Translations under genes and position numbers: made by a program
Shown: positions 1-7,495 of the stretch, one piece after another
Position numbering within the stretch: the stretch's first letter is position 1
How the letters are laid out: the number at the start of each line of letters is the position of its first letter
From: an uncultured Collinsella sp.
Lineage (GTDB): Bacteria; Actinomycetota; Coriobacteriia; Coriobacteriales; Coriobacteriaceae
Length of the DNA stretch: 58,907 bases
NCBI GenBank assembly: GCA_900757505.1
Contig: CAAEOE010000029.1
Location: forward strand, 1 to 58,907
Reading direction: 5' to 3'
Notes under the pieces: generated by a model
Told to the model about the DNA's origin: nothing
The model's database searches: none
The model's input: the letters and a program-made list of their open reading frames with translations, nothing else

Positions 1-8
1 CTCACGAC

Positions 9-29
9 GGAGGCGCCACTGGCGCCTCC
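9..29. terminator. Perfect 9-bp hairpin, probable terminator
   Basis: GGAGGCGCC and GGCGCCTCC are separated by a 3-nt loop. The sequence after it (TGTTCGTG) has only a weak T content. It probably ends a gene that lies to the left of the window, perhaps nrdD, the usual partner of nrdG. Confidence 0.5.
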
Positions 30-361
30 TGTTCGTGCGGAACTCATATCGAGCAAAGGTCCGGGGCCTCGCTACGGGGCGGCCAAGTTGACGTAGCTGA
101 GATGCGGCATGCGGTCTGCTCACTCCTCGAAGTTCTAAGCGGAAATGAGTTGACTTGCAACAACGCTTTGCTTGCGATGGCGGTTGAGTTGCAACAAGGT
201 TTTTATTGGACCTCGAACCCTATACTCGATGTTCTCTTCGTTCATTGAGTTACCCTTTGCATGAGGCCGGGACATATCGTCCCGCCCGCAGTTTCGCAGG
301 CCGAAGGCCGAGAATGTTTGAGGACGGGATGATATGTCCCGGCCTCCCGGGAGAGTTACTT
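30..361 (+). other. Gene-free leader region upstream of nrdG
   Basis: About 330 bases without a credible gene. The word TTGCAACAA occurs twice in direct orientation at 155-163 and 189-197, which could be an operator pair. TATACT at 221-226 could be a -10 element, but I do not find a convincing -35 partner. The right part holds the long inverted repeat listed separately. No RNA gene is recognised. Confidence 0.4.
263..346. repeat. 22-bp inverted repeat just before nrdG
   Basis: Arms at 263-284 and 325-346 pair over 22 bases with a single G-U-type difference, enclosing a 40-base loop. The core of each arm is GGGACATAT or its complement. The right arm ends 15 bases before the nrdG start, so in RNA it would form a large stem next to the ribosome binding site. 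It could be a regulatory leader or a dispersed palindromic repeat. Confidence 0.65.
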
Positions 362-943
362 ATGAACTACGCGAACATTAAGTATTTCGACATTGCTGAT
401 GGGGAAGGCGTTCGTACTTCTCTGTTTGTGAGCGGGTGCCGTCGTGGGTGCAAGAACTGCTTTAACTCTGTCGCGTGGGACTTTGCTGCGGGTGAGCCGT
501 TCGATCGTGCCGTCGAGGACAAGATTATCGAGAGCCTCGACCATCCCTTTATCGATGGCCTGACGATTCTGGGCGGCGAGCCTATGGAGCCCGAGAATCA
601 GGCGGGGCTTGTTGACTTTATCGAACGCGTGCGTGCGGCCTATCCCGCGGGGTCGGGCAAGACCATTTGGTGCTTTACCGGCGACGTGCTCGAGGAGCTT
701 ATGCCGGGTGGTCGTCACCATACCGAGGCGACGGACCGTATCCTTGCCTGCCTCGATATGTTGGTGGATGGCCCGTTTGTTCAAGATCTGTACGATATCT
801 CATTGCGTTTTAGGGGCTCGAGCAATCAGCGCGTGATTGATATGAACGCCACGCGCGCCCGTGCTGTGCGCGAGGGCGTTGCGCTTTGCGACGCTGTGGA
901 GCTTTGGCGGGACGATCCGGTCTATTCGACCCATACTATGTAG
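362..943 (+). CDS. nrdG: Anaerobic ribonucleotide reductase activating protein
   Basis: 193-residue radical SAM activase that installs the glycyl radical on the class III ribonucleotide reductase NrdD. The cluster motif CRRGCKNC gives the CxxxCxxC cysteines at residues 26, 30 and 33, preceded by the usual short N-terminus (DGEGVRTSLFVSGC). A GGEP SAM-binding motif follows near residue 70. I chose ATG 362 because it follows GGGAGAG and gives the family's normal N-terminus; an upstream in-frame ATG at 206 would add 52 unrelated residues running through the inverted repeat. No nrdD is in the window, so it probably lies just to the left. Confidence 0.93.
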   Translation: MNYANIKYFDIADGEGVRTSLFVSGCRRGCKNCFNSVAWDFAAGEPFDRAVEDKIIESLDHPFIDGLTILGGEPMEPENQAGLVDFIERVRAAYPAGSGKTIWCFTGDVLEELMPGGRHHTEATDRILACLDMLVDGPFVQDLYDISLRFRGSSNQRVIDMNATRARAVREGVALCDAVELWRDDPVYSTHTM

Positions 944-1009
944 CTTGTGGCCGATGCCAAAGGGCGTGGTACCATAGCGCGAACGCAAAATCGGAAAAGT
1001 GAGGCCCAG

Positions 1010-1567
1010 ATGGTCGATCAGGAAAAAGTCGAGGCCGCCATTAAGCTGTTGCTTGAGGGCATAGGCGAGGACCCAACTCGTGAGGGCCTGCTGGAGACCC
1101 CGGCACGCGTTGCCCGTATGTATGGTGAGATCGCCAGTGGTATGGACCAGAGTGCCGAGGAGCACCTGTCCAAAACCTTTGCCGTCGCTTCGAACGATTT
1201 GGTTATCGAGCGCGACATCACGTTTTACTCGCTGTGCGAGCATCATCTGCTGCCGTTTTACGGCAAGGCTGCCATTGGCTATATCCCCAACGGCCGTGTC
1301 GCAGGGCTTTCTAAGCTTGCCCGCACGGTAGAGGTCTACGCCCGTCGTCTGCAGCTGCAGGAGCAGTTGTGCGCACAAGTTGCCGATGCCCTCATGGAGT
1401 ATCTCGCTCCCCAGGGAGCGATTGTACTCATGGAAGCTGAGCATATGTGCATGACCATGCGCGGCGTGCAAAAGCCTGGCACCAAGACCGTGACGCTCGC
1501 TCGTCGCGGCGTCTTTGAGGCCGATCCGGCGCTCGAGGAGCGATTCTTTAGGATGCTGGGACGCTAA
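1010..1567 (+). CDS. folE: GTP cyclohydrolase I
   Basis: 185 residues, the normal length for the type IA enzyme that converts GTP to 7,8-dihydroneopterin triphosphate, the first step of folate synthesis. The zinc and catalytic motif SLCEHHLLPFYGKAAIGYIP is intact, as is the later MCMTMRGV segment carrying the second zinc cysteine and catalytic residues. ATG 1010 has GTGAGG five bases upstream; a GTG at 947 would add 21 residues of no family character. It is the first gene of a three-gene unit with the HD protein (2 bases downstream) and folB. Confidence 0.95.
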   Translation: MVDQEKVEAAIKLLLEGIGEDPTREGLLETPARVARMYGEIASGMDQSAEEHLSKTFAVASNDLVIERDITFYSLCEHHLLPFYGKAAIGYIPNGRVAGLSKLARTVEVYARRLQLQEQLCAQVADALMEYLAPQGAIVLMEAEHMCMTMRGVQKPGTKTVTLARRGVFEADPALEERFFRMLGR

Positions 1568-1569
1568 CT

Positions 1570-2151
1570 ATGAGAGTCGTCAACGACTTTACATCGAATA
1601 CTGACGAGGGAACGCCGCGTCGCGGTTTTATGGCTTCGGGCCTGGCGCCTTTTGGTGCCATGCCTCGCATTGATTACATCTGTGCCAACGGGCTGTTCCG
1701 GCGGCATCTGGGCAACATTGCGCAGTTGGAATCGGGGCGCATCTTCTGCCGCCACGGTATTGACCATCTGCTCGATGTCGCTCGCATTATGTGGATCAAG
1801 AATCTTGAGGAACAGCTCAAATTTGACCGCGAGGTCATCTACGCCACGGCACTTCTTCACGATATCGGCAAAGATGAACAGTATGAATCGGGTATATCCC
1901 ATGATGTTGCAAGCGAACGCGTCGCTGATGCGATTCTCGGCGGCATGCCCGATGATGTGGCGTTTGAGCCGGCCGATGCCGCAGCCATTAAGACGGCCAT
2001 TCTGGGCCATCGAAAGCTGCGCGTGAACAGCCAACCGCTTGAGCGTCTACTCTATGCAGCCGACAAAGCGTCGCGCGCCTGCTTTGCATGCCCCGCGCGC
2101 AATGCTTGCAACTGGAGCGATGATAAAAAGAACCTGTCGATTCGCGTGTAG
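1570..2151 (+). CDS. HD-domain phosphohydrolase in folate operon
   Basis: 193 residues with an HD-type metal site: an early RHGIDHLLDV histidine, the HDIGK doublet near residue 97, and later histidines (SHDVASE, GHRKL). The C-terminus carries CFACPARNAC, a Cys cluster seen in this HD subfamily. It starts two bases after the folE stop and is followed 43 bases later by folB. HD proteins hydrolyse phosphoesters, so the position suggests a role in pterin metabolism, possibly removal of phosphate from dihydroneopterin triphosphate. That role is an inference from context, not visible in the sequence. Confidence 0.75.
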   Translation: MRVVNDFTSNTDEGTPRRGFMASGLAPFGAMPRIDYICANGLFRRHLGNIAQLESGRIFCRHGIDHLLDVARIMWIKNLEEQLKFDREVIYATALLHDIGKDEQYESGISHDVASERVADAILGGMPDDVAFEPADAAAIKTAILGHRKLRVNSQPLERLLYAADKASRACFACPARNACNWSDDKKNLSIRV

Positions 2152-2194
2152 TTAGTTTGCGCGGTCGGGGTTCTAAACGAAGGAGACGATCGCG

Positions 2195-2680
2195 ATGAGC
2201 AACAAGAAACTGCCCGAGAATGCAACCAGGACTGAAGGCGCCGAGCTCGCCCGCCGTGGAAGGGGCGAAATATCCACCGCAACGGCGGTGCCCCACGTGA
2301 GCTATGACGATCTGCGCCATGCCGACCGCATCACCGTTGAAGGTCTTGAGGTTTTTGCTAACCATGGCGTGTATCCCGAAGAGAACGCGCTGGGCCAGAA
2401 ATTCATCGTGTCCTTGGTGCTCTATGCCGACCTGCGTGCAGCGGGGGAGCACGATAACCTGGACGCCTCGATTGACTACGGCTCGGTGTGCCACGATGTC
2501 GATGGCTATCTGCGAGAGCATACGTTTAAGCTCATCGAGGCTGCAGCCGAGGGTGTGGCTCAGATGCTGCTACGTCGTTACCCCCTGCTGCTTGGCGTGC
2601 ACGTTAAGCTCGATAAGCCTTGGGCGCCCGTCGGTCTTCCCCTGGCAAGCTGCGGTGTCGAGATCGAGCGCGTGCGCTAA
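2195..2680 (+). CDS. folB: Dihydroneopterin aldolase
   Basis: 161 residues. The last ~115 match FolB, which cleaves dihydroneopterin to 6-hydroxymethyl-dihydropterin and glycolaldehyde: the VFANHGVYPEENALGQKF segment with the active-site Glu, the SIDYGSV segment, and a late KLDKPWAP carrying the catalytic Lys. The first ~45 residues are an extra segment not typical of the family. The start is supported by AAGGAG nine bases before ATG 2195, so the extension appears to be translated. No folK or folP is seen in the window. Confidence 0.9.
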   Translation: MSNKKLPENATRTEGAELARRGRGEISTATAVPHVSYDDLRHADRITVEGLEVFANHGVYPEENALGQKFIVSLVLYADLRAAGEHDNLDASIDYGSVCHDVDGYLREHTFKLIEAAAEGVAQMLLRRYPLLLGVHVKLDKPWAPVGLPLASCGVEIERVR

Positions 2681-2686
2681 CCGACT

Positions 2687-3463
2687 CTAGAGCTCGTTGG
2701 CGGGCGGTTTTTTGAGCCGCTGCGACAGAGCCCTGTTGTTGGGGCAGTACGTGTCGAGCAGCGCGTGAAACCGATGATTGTGGCTCGGCTCGAGCAGGTG
2801 GACGAGCTCGTGGGCGACAACCATGTCAAGGCACTCGGCGGGGTAGGCGGCAAGTTCTCGTGCGATGCGAACGGCGCCGGATTTGGGCGTGCATGAGCCC
2901 CAACGCGTTTTCATGCTGCGTACGGAAACGCGGGAAACGGCGACGCCCATTGCGATTTCGTATGCGTGCACAATATCGCGTAGCGCCGATGTGACTTCGG
3001 ACGTATAGAGCTGGTCGATGTGGGCTTGGAGCTCATCGGACGTTAGGCCGTCGAGGATTGCGTGCCGCTTGGCCTGTGGGCCTTCGTCCGATTCATCGGT
3101 ACCCATAAAACTTGCGAAGGTGGCCTGTTTGGGTCGCGGTGCGGGTGATGCAAAGTTGTGATCGAGCGCATCCTGTACCGTGATGGGCTTGCCCCAAAGT
3201 GCAATGATGGACGAGGGGCTGAGCGGCTCTCGCGCCGTCGCCTGACGTTGCTCGCGCTGGGCAAGTCGGCCGATAATCCAGGCGCTGTTGCGCTTCACAA
3301 ACGCTTCGATACGCTCGCGGCTGGCGCTGAGCGGTGCGCTGGCGTGGACCTCACCGCTCGATGTGACGCGTAGGTTGAAGTTCTTGACGCGCTTTTTGGT
3401 AACGACGACGGGGATGGTCGTCCCATCCGGTCGGGATGCGGAAATCGTAAACTGCTGCGTCAA
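2687..3463 (-). CDS. YgjP/M48-type zinc metallopeptidase
   Basis: 258 residues counted from TTG 3463. The zinc motif HELVHLLEPSHNHRFHALL (HExxH plus a distal His) and the preceding TRWGSC segment identify the YgjP-like, DUF45 family of soluble zinc peptidases, whose substrates are poorly known. TTG 3463 is preferred because AAGGA lies six bases upstream; the first in-frame ATG (3526) falls inside an inverted repeat. It converges on folB with only six bases between the stops. Confidence 0.85.
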   Translation of the reverse strand: MTQQFTISASRPDGTTIPVVVTKKRVKNFNLRVTSSGEVHASAPLSASRERIEAFVKRNSAWIIGRLAQREQRQATAREPLSPSSIIALWGKPITVQDALDHNFASPAPRPKQATFASFMGTDESDEGPQAKRHAILDGLTSDELQAHIDQLYTSEVTSALRDIVHAYEIAMGVAVSRVSVRSMKTRWGSCTPKSGAVRIARELAAYPAECLDMVVAHELVHLLEPSHNHRFHALLDTYCPNNRALSQRLKKPPANEL

Positions 3464-3485
3464 AAGCGGTCCTTCAGATCGGGGA

Positions 3486-3521
3486 CGGGCCGGCATGTCG
3501 ACCGTTCGGCATGCCGGCCCG
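3486..3521. repeat. 12-bp inverted repeat between two minus-strand genes
   Basis: CGGGCCGGCATG at 3486-3497 is the exact complement of 3510-3521. It sits between the end of the M19 dipeptidase gene and the start of the metallopeptidase gene. A T-run is missing, so it may be a weak terminator or an RNA-stabilising stem. Confidence 0.55.
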
Positions 3522-3537
3522 CTCAAGGGATGTGAAA

Positions 3538-4551
3538 TTAATAACGCTCGAAGAAGGCAAGCGCGTTGTCGCTGCAGAGCTTTTGCATCACGGTCTTGCC
3601 AAAATGCTTGGAAAGCATGTTCTGGAACTCGGGCATCTTGCTGGCATCGGAGAGGAAAGCGGGCACAGTGGCGCCGTCCAAGTCGCCGCCGAGCGCGATG
3701 ACGTCCTCGCCGCCCAGGTCGAGCCAGTGCTCGATATGTGCCGCCAGCTGGTCGAAGGTGACGTCTGCGGCAGTTTTGTCGGTTGCGTCGTTGGAAAGGA
3801 ACTCGCTGCAGTAGTTGAGGCCGACGATGCCACCCATGTCGCGAATGGTGCGGAACTGGTCGTCGGTAAGGTTGCGCTTAACGCCGCAAACTGCGCGGGA
3901 GTTGGAGTGGCTGGCGACGAAGGGACGCGTGGCGCGGGCGGCGACCTCGTCAAAGCACTCATCGTTGAGGTGGGAGACGTCGAGTACCATGCCGGCGTGC
4001 TCCATCTGCGTAAGTGCCTCGATGCCGGCGGCGGTGAGGCCGGCGTGGGTGTCGTGGCCGCTCGCGAGCGGTCCCTGCGCGTTCCAGCTGAGTGACGACA
4101 TAAGCACGCCCAGGCTCTTAAGCACCTCGATCAGCGCGGGGTCCTCGGCAAAGAACGTGGCGTTTTCGATGGTGTGGATGCAGGCGACCTTGCCGTCTTT
4201 GAACGCGGGGCGAATGTCTGCCGCGCTGCGTACGTTGACCATGCGGTCGTGGTTGAGCATTGCCTGGCCGCTCATGTGCGCCATGATCTGCGCCTGGAAG
4301 CGCGCGGCGTGGGCGGTGGGAATCTCATCGGGGACAAACGTGGCGAAGCACTGTGCCCACGGCGTGTTGCCGATCTTTGCGAGCGAGATGGCGCAGGCGT
4401 TGCCCTCGATGAGGTCGAAATCTTGCGGATGCGTTTCGTCGCCGGGGAAATAACCGTCGGTGCCGGCGGTAAAGCGCAGGTCGAGATCGAGCGTGGCCCA
4501 GCCGATGCGGTCGGCGGTGTCGCAGTGCAGGTCAAATACGGGATATGCCAT
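3538..4551 (-). CDS. Membrane-dipeptidase family (M19) peptidase
   Basis: 337 residues of the renal-dipeptidase-like M19 family, binuclear zinc enzymes that cleave dipeptides, including ones with a D-residue. Visible are the N-terminal DLHCD metal motif, the central HTIEN bridging Glu, the DVSHL and SHSNSRAVC histidines, and a late LGGDLDGA. There is no signal peptide or anchor, so it is likely cytosolic. ATG 4551 follows GGAGGAACC; a start ten codons earlier has no comparable ribosome site. Confidence 0.88.
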   Translation of the reverse strand: MAYPVFDLHCDTADRIGWATLDLDLRFTAGTDGYFPGDETHPQDFDLIEGNACAISLAKIGNTPWAQCFATFVPDEIPTAHAARFQAQIMAHMSGQAMLNHDRMVNVRSAADIRPAFKDGKVACIHTIENATFFAEDPALIEVLKSLGVLMSSLSWNAQGPLASGHDTHAGLTAAGIEALTQMEHAGMVLDVSHLNDECFDEVAARATRPFVASHSNSRAVCGVKRNLTDDQFRTIRDMGGIVGLNYCSEFLSNDATDKTAADVTFDQLAAHIEHWLDLGGEDVIALGGDLDGATVPAFLSDASKMPEFQNMLSKHFGKTVMQKLCSDNALAFFERY

Positions 4552-4671
4552 GGTTCCTCCGGTTGCAGCGTTTCTTTGCAAACTGTCTTTGAATTGTATG
4601 ACTAGGGTATAGTTAGCGCCATATGTTCACGGCGGCCCGCGTTGTGCGCCGCCCTTATCACGGAGGTTACC

Positions 4672-5100
4672 ATGTCCAACCAGGGCAAGAAGGTCAAGAC
4701 TCATTATCGCGGCACGCTCGACGACGGCACGCAGTTCGATAGCTCCTACGATCGCGGCGAGCCGCTGGAGTTCACCTGCGGCGCCGGTCAGATGATCAAG
4801 GGCTTCGACGCCGCTGTTGTCGACATGCAGGTGGGCGAGAAGAAGACCGTGCACATTCCTGCTGCCGATGCCTACGGCGAGCACAATCCCGAGATGGTTA
4901 TTACCTTCCCGGCCGAACAGGTTCCCAACATCGAGCAGATCGAGAAGGGCATGAAGCTTTTCCTGTCCACGCCGAGCGGTATGCCCGTCCCCGCCGTGGT
5001 CATCGACGTAACGCCCGAGGCCGTGACGCTCGACGCCAACCACGAGCTGGCCGGCAAGGACCTCAACTTTGATATCGAGCTCGTCGAGGTCGAGGGTTAG
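4672..5100 (+). CDS. FKBP-type peptidyl-prolyl isomerase, SlyD-like
   Basis: 142 residues. The first ~65 form an FKBP fold half (THYRGTLDDGTQFDSS, GQMIKGFDAAV). An insert-in-flap chaperone domain follows (YGEHNPEMVITFPAEQ onward), then the FKBP strand LNFDIELVEVEG. This is the SlyD architecture, but the His/Cys-rich metal-binding tail of E. coli SlyD is absent. ATG 4672 has GGAGG upstream. The gene is followed three bases later by a UreE-like gene, suggesting a joint role in nickel handling or protein maturation. Confidence 0.88.
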   Translation: MSNQGKKVKTHYRGTLDDGTQFDSSYDRGEPLEFTCGAGQMIKGFDAAVVDMQVGEKKTVHIPAADAYGEHNPEMVITFPAEQVPNIEQIEKGMKLFLSTPSGMPVPAVVIDVTPEAVTLDANHELAGKDLNFDIELVEVEG

Positions 5101-5103
5101 AGT

Positions 5104-5682
5104 ATGCCTGAACGCTTGGTTTCGACGACATGCTTGGGAAATCTCAACGATCCGTCCTATGAACTCCTGCTTCGCCGGAAGTTGGGCGGCGTCTTTGAAG
5201 TTGACGAGCTGCTGCTCGATTGGGACCAGGCTGATGTATGCGCGCTTGTGGGCGTGACGGAGCTGGGGCGCACGGTCGATGTTCGGCTGGATACTGCCGA
5301 CGGCGGTCGTCTTGCCGACGGTGACGTGCTCGCTATCGACCACACGGGTGCGGTGCCCGTGGTGGTTGTCGTACGTCTGCGCAGCGCCGAGGTTTATTTG
5401 GTCGAAGTTGACCGCATGGACCCGATTGCGCTCGCGCATGCGTGCTGGGAGATCGGCAATATGCATACGCCGCTTTTCCGAGGCGATTCGGACGAGCATA
5501 CCGTGCGCATGTATACGCCGGTGCAGCCTGTTTTGGGCCGCATGCTCCGGGGCGTCGAGGGCGTTCGGCTCTCGGTGGTTACCCGTGAACTCGATTCGGA
5601 CCGGCGCTTTGCGTCGAATGCGGCGGATGCCGTTGTGAGTATGGCTCCAGACTTTACGATCGTAAAGAAGGCGCGCGGTTAA
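5104..5682 (+). CDS. UreE-like metallochaperone
   Basis: 192 residues. The central and C-terminal parts resemble the urease nickel chaperone UreE: a GGRLADGDVLAI segment, then LAHACWEIGNMHTPLF, which aligns with the UreE signature AYHLGNRHxPL and keeps its metal-binding His. A helix-rich end (VQPVLGRMLRGVEGV) follows. The His-rich tail is absent and GNRH reads GNMH. No urease or other urease accessory gene is in the window. It starts three bases after the SlyD-like gene, so the two are translationally linked. Family assignment is from memory of the motif. Confidence 0.7.
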   Translation: MPERLVSTTCLGNLNDPSYELLLRRKLGGVFEVDELLLDWDQADVCALVGVTELGRTVDVRLDTADGGRLADGDVLAIDHTGAVPVVVVVRLRSAEVYLVEVDRMDPIALAHACWEIGNMHTPLFRGDSDEHTVRMYTPVQPVLGRMLRGVEGVRLSVVTRELDSDRRFASNAADAVVSMAPDFTIVKKARG

Positions 5683-5695
5683 CGTGCGTATAAGT

Positions 5696-5740
5696 AAGAC
5701 GGACTTTGAGAGGCAACTATTCAAAGTCCGTCTTTCTGTT
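5696..5740 (+). terminator. Intrinsic terminator after the UreE-like gene
   Basis: A perfect 14-bp stem (AAGACGGACTTTGA, 5696-5709, with 5721-5734) and an 11-nt loop, followed by TCTGTT. It separates the slyD/ureE-like pair from the next gene. Confidence 0.85.
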
Positions 5741-5765
5741 GATGAGATGCTGTGGGGGAAAGCAT

Positions 5766-6563
5766 ATGGGTCTTGAAGGAATCAAGCTGATTGCATGCGA
5801 TTTGGACGGCACGTTGCTGCATCCGGGGGAGCGCGAGCCGCGTTCCGAGGCCTTTGAGCTCATCGATGAGCTGCATCGTCGCGGTATCGTGTTTATGCCG
5901 GCGAGCGGCCGTCAATATGCGAGCTTGCGCTATCTGTTTGCCCCGGTGGCCGATGAGCTCGCCTATGTATGCGAAAACGGAGCTCTGGTGATGAGCGAGG
6001 GACGTGCCGTTGTCAAGCGTTCCATGGAGCGTAGCCTTGCTATGGATATCGCGAATGCCGTGATTGCGTATCCCCATGCCGACGTGACCCTTTCGTGTGA
6101 GGGGCACCTCTACACCATGAGCGGCAACGATGCGTTCGTCGATCATTTGCGCTATGAGGTCCACTGCGATGTGGCGGTGGTCGACCGTCCCGAGGACATC
6201 GAAGAGGACGTCATTAAGATTGCCTTCCAGACGCCCGAGGTGAATCAGCCGGCGGCGCTGGAGTATTTCGAGCGCCTCTTTAGCGACCGTGTCGACGTTA
6301 TGACGTCGGGAACCGAATGGACGGACTTTATCGGTTTCGGTTCGGGCAAGGGCTCCGCGCTTGCCGATTACGGTCGTGCCCTGGGGGTTTCGCCCGATGA
6401 GATGATGGCGTTTGGCGACAATGAGAACGATCGCGACATGCTCAACGTCGTGGGCCATCCCTATTTGATGGAGAGCTGCAACCCCACCATGCGCGGCATC
6501 AACGACCGCGTCCGCTACGTGCGCACGGTCGAAGAGGAACTGCATCGCCTGCTCGCCGAGTAG
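5766..6563 (+). CDS. Cof-type HAD phosphatase
   Basis: 265 residues of the Cof/HAD-IIB group, which dephosphorylate sugar phosphates, flavin or pyridoxal phosphates. Motif I is DLDGTLL near residue 10 with both nucleophile aspartates; motif II is MPASGR; motif III and IV are the GSGKGSAL lysine and FGDNENDRDML. The large cap lies between motifs II and III. ATG 5766 follows GGGGGAAA; longer upstream starts would read through the terminator hairpin. The exact substrate cannot be told. Confidence 0.88.
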   Translation: MGLEGIKLIACDLDGTLLHPGEREPRSEAFELIDELHRRGIVFMPASGRQYASLRYLFAPVADELAYVCENGALVMSEGRAVVKRSMERSLAMDIANAVIAYPHADVTLSCEGHLYTMSGNDAFVDHLRYEVHCDVAVVDRPEDIEEDVIKIAFQTPEVNQPAALEYFERLFSDRVDVMTSGTEWTDFIGFGSGKGSALADYGRALGVSPDEMMAFGDNENDRDMLNVVGHPYLMESCNPTMRGINDRVRYVRTVEEELHRLLAE

Positions 6564-6571
6564 ATATATGC

Positions 6572-6633
6572 GGCATGCCTAGAAATCTACTTTTTGCTAC
6601 AGAGTGCAGAAAGGTGGATTTTAAGGCATGTCC
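6572..6633. terminator. Long bidirectional hairpin between convergent genes
   Basis: Arms at 6572-6596 and 6607-6633 pair with several G-U pairs and small bulges around a 10-nt loop (core AAATCTACTTTTTG against CAGAAAGGTGGATTT). It lies between the HAD gene and the PerR-like gene, which point at each other. Confidence 0.6.
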
Positions 6634-6640
6634 CAAACAT

Positions 6641-7021
6641 CTACCGGCAGTCGGGGCAAAGGCCCTCGAAGATGGTGTAGTGCGACGTGACGTGCCAGCC
6701 GATTTGCTCGGACGCCTTGGTGTCGAGCTGGGCATCGAAGGGGAGCGGTACGTCGATGACGCGGCTGCACGAGGTGCAGATGATATGCGCATGCGGCTCG
6801 ATGGTGCGATCGAAGCGGCTGCCGCCCGGCGTCTTGATGGAGAGGATTTCGCCGGCGTCGGCCAAGAGATTGAGGTTGCGGTAGACCGTGCCGCGGCTGA
6901 TTTTGTCATCTTGCGCGCGCACGACGTTGTAGATTTCGTCGGCGGTGGGATGGTTATAGCTTTGGCGCACGGCGTCAAGAACCAGCTTTCGCTGCCTGGT
7001 ATTCCTTCTTTGCACCGCCAT
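6641..7021 (-). CDS. Fur-family repressor, PerR-like
   Basis: 126 residues. The winged helix is in residues 1-70 (HPTADEIY, SRGTVYRNLNLL). Regulatory-metal residues match the PerR pattern: the His of HPTADEIY, the Asp of SRFDRT, HAH and the Asp of VIDV. Two CxxC pairs (CTSC, CPDC) give the structural zinc site. PerR senses peroxide by metal-catalysed histidine oxidation. GAGGCGAGGCGC precedes ATG 7021. It appears to be transcribed alone; the AT-rich sequence just upstream (7050-7090) may hold its operator, but I see no clean dyad. Confidence 0.83.
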   Translation of the reverse strand: MAVQRRNTRQRKLVLDAVRQSYNHPTADEIYNVVRAQDDKISRGTVYRNLNLLADAGEILSIKTPGGSRFDRTIEPHAHIICTSCSRVIDVPLPFDAQLDTKASEQIGWHVTSHYTIFEGLCPDCR

Positions 7022-7082
7022 GCGCCTCGCCTCTTTTCTATCAACGGTCGTAGGTAAATGATACCGTATTTAGCACACAATA

Positions 7083-7493
7083 CTAATAACGAGGCGTGAA
7101 ACCGTCTTCATTGGCAAGTGGGGCTCGGGCCTGGGCGTCTACGAGGCGAAAACGCGTTCCCATACGCTCGTAGGAGGCATGAAGCGCCTCGAGATGAGAT
7201 AGGATATTTGCCGGAGCCCCCTGTATCTCCATCTCGACTGAGCCGTCTTCCATGTTACGCACCCAGCCGGTGAGCGCGCGTGCCTGCGCGAGGTTGGTGT
7301 TGGTAAAGCGAAAGCCAACGCCCTGGACTTGCCCCGCCCAGCGCAGGAAATAGCGCAGGGGAGTGTCTTGAGTGGCCTCGTCGCTTGCGAGCACAGTAAG
7401 CCTGCGGCGCAGCTCGAGCTCGACGTTTGATGGTTTTTGAGGCTCTCGACTGCCGCCGGTGACGCTGGAGAAGAACGTATCGAAGAGGCCCAT
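7083..7493 (-). CDS. Acylphosphatase with N-terminal extension
   Basis: 136 residues. The last ~90 are an acylphosphatase domain: GQVQGVGFRFTNTNLA has the catalytic Arg, and TGWVRNMEDGSVEMEIQG the catalytic Asn. Such enzymes hydrolyse acyl phosphates such as carbamoyl or acetyl phosphate. The first ~45 residues are extra and open with the hydrophobic MGLFDTFFSSV. ATG 7493 lies three bases after the stop of the upstream oxidoreductase gene, so translation is probably coupled. Confidence 0.85.
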   Translation of the reverse strand: MGLFDTFFSSVTGGSREPQKPSNVELELRRRLTVLASDEATQDTPLRYFLRWAGQVQGVGFRFTNTNLAQARALTGWVRNMEDGSVEMEIQGAPANILSHLEALHASYERMGTRFRLVDAQARAPLANEDGFTPRY

Positions 7494-7495
7494 AG

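Noticed and set aside
2687..3526. Longer start (ATG 3526) for the metallopeptidase
   Set aside because: The added 21 residues run through an inverted repeat, while TTG 3463 has an AAGGA site at ideal distance.
7050..7090. A PerR/Fur operator before the PerR-like gene
   Set aside because: The stretch is AT-rich but I could not find a clear inverted repeat matching a PerR box.
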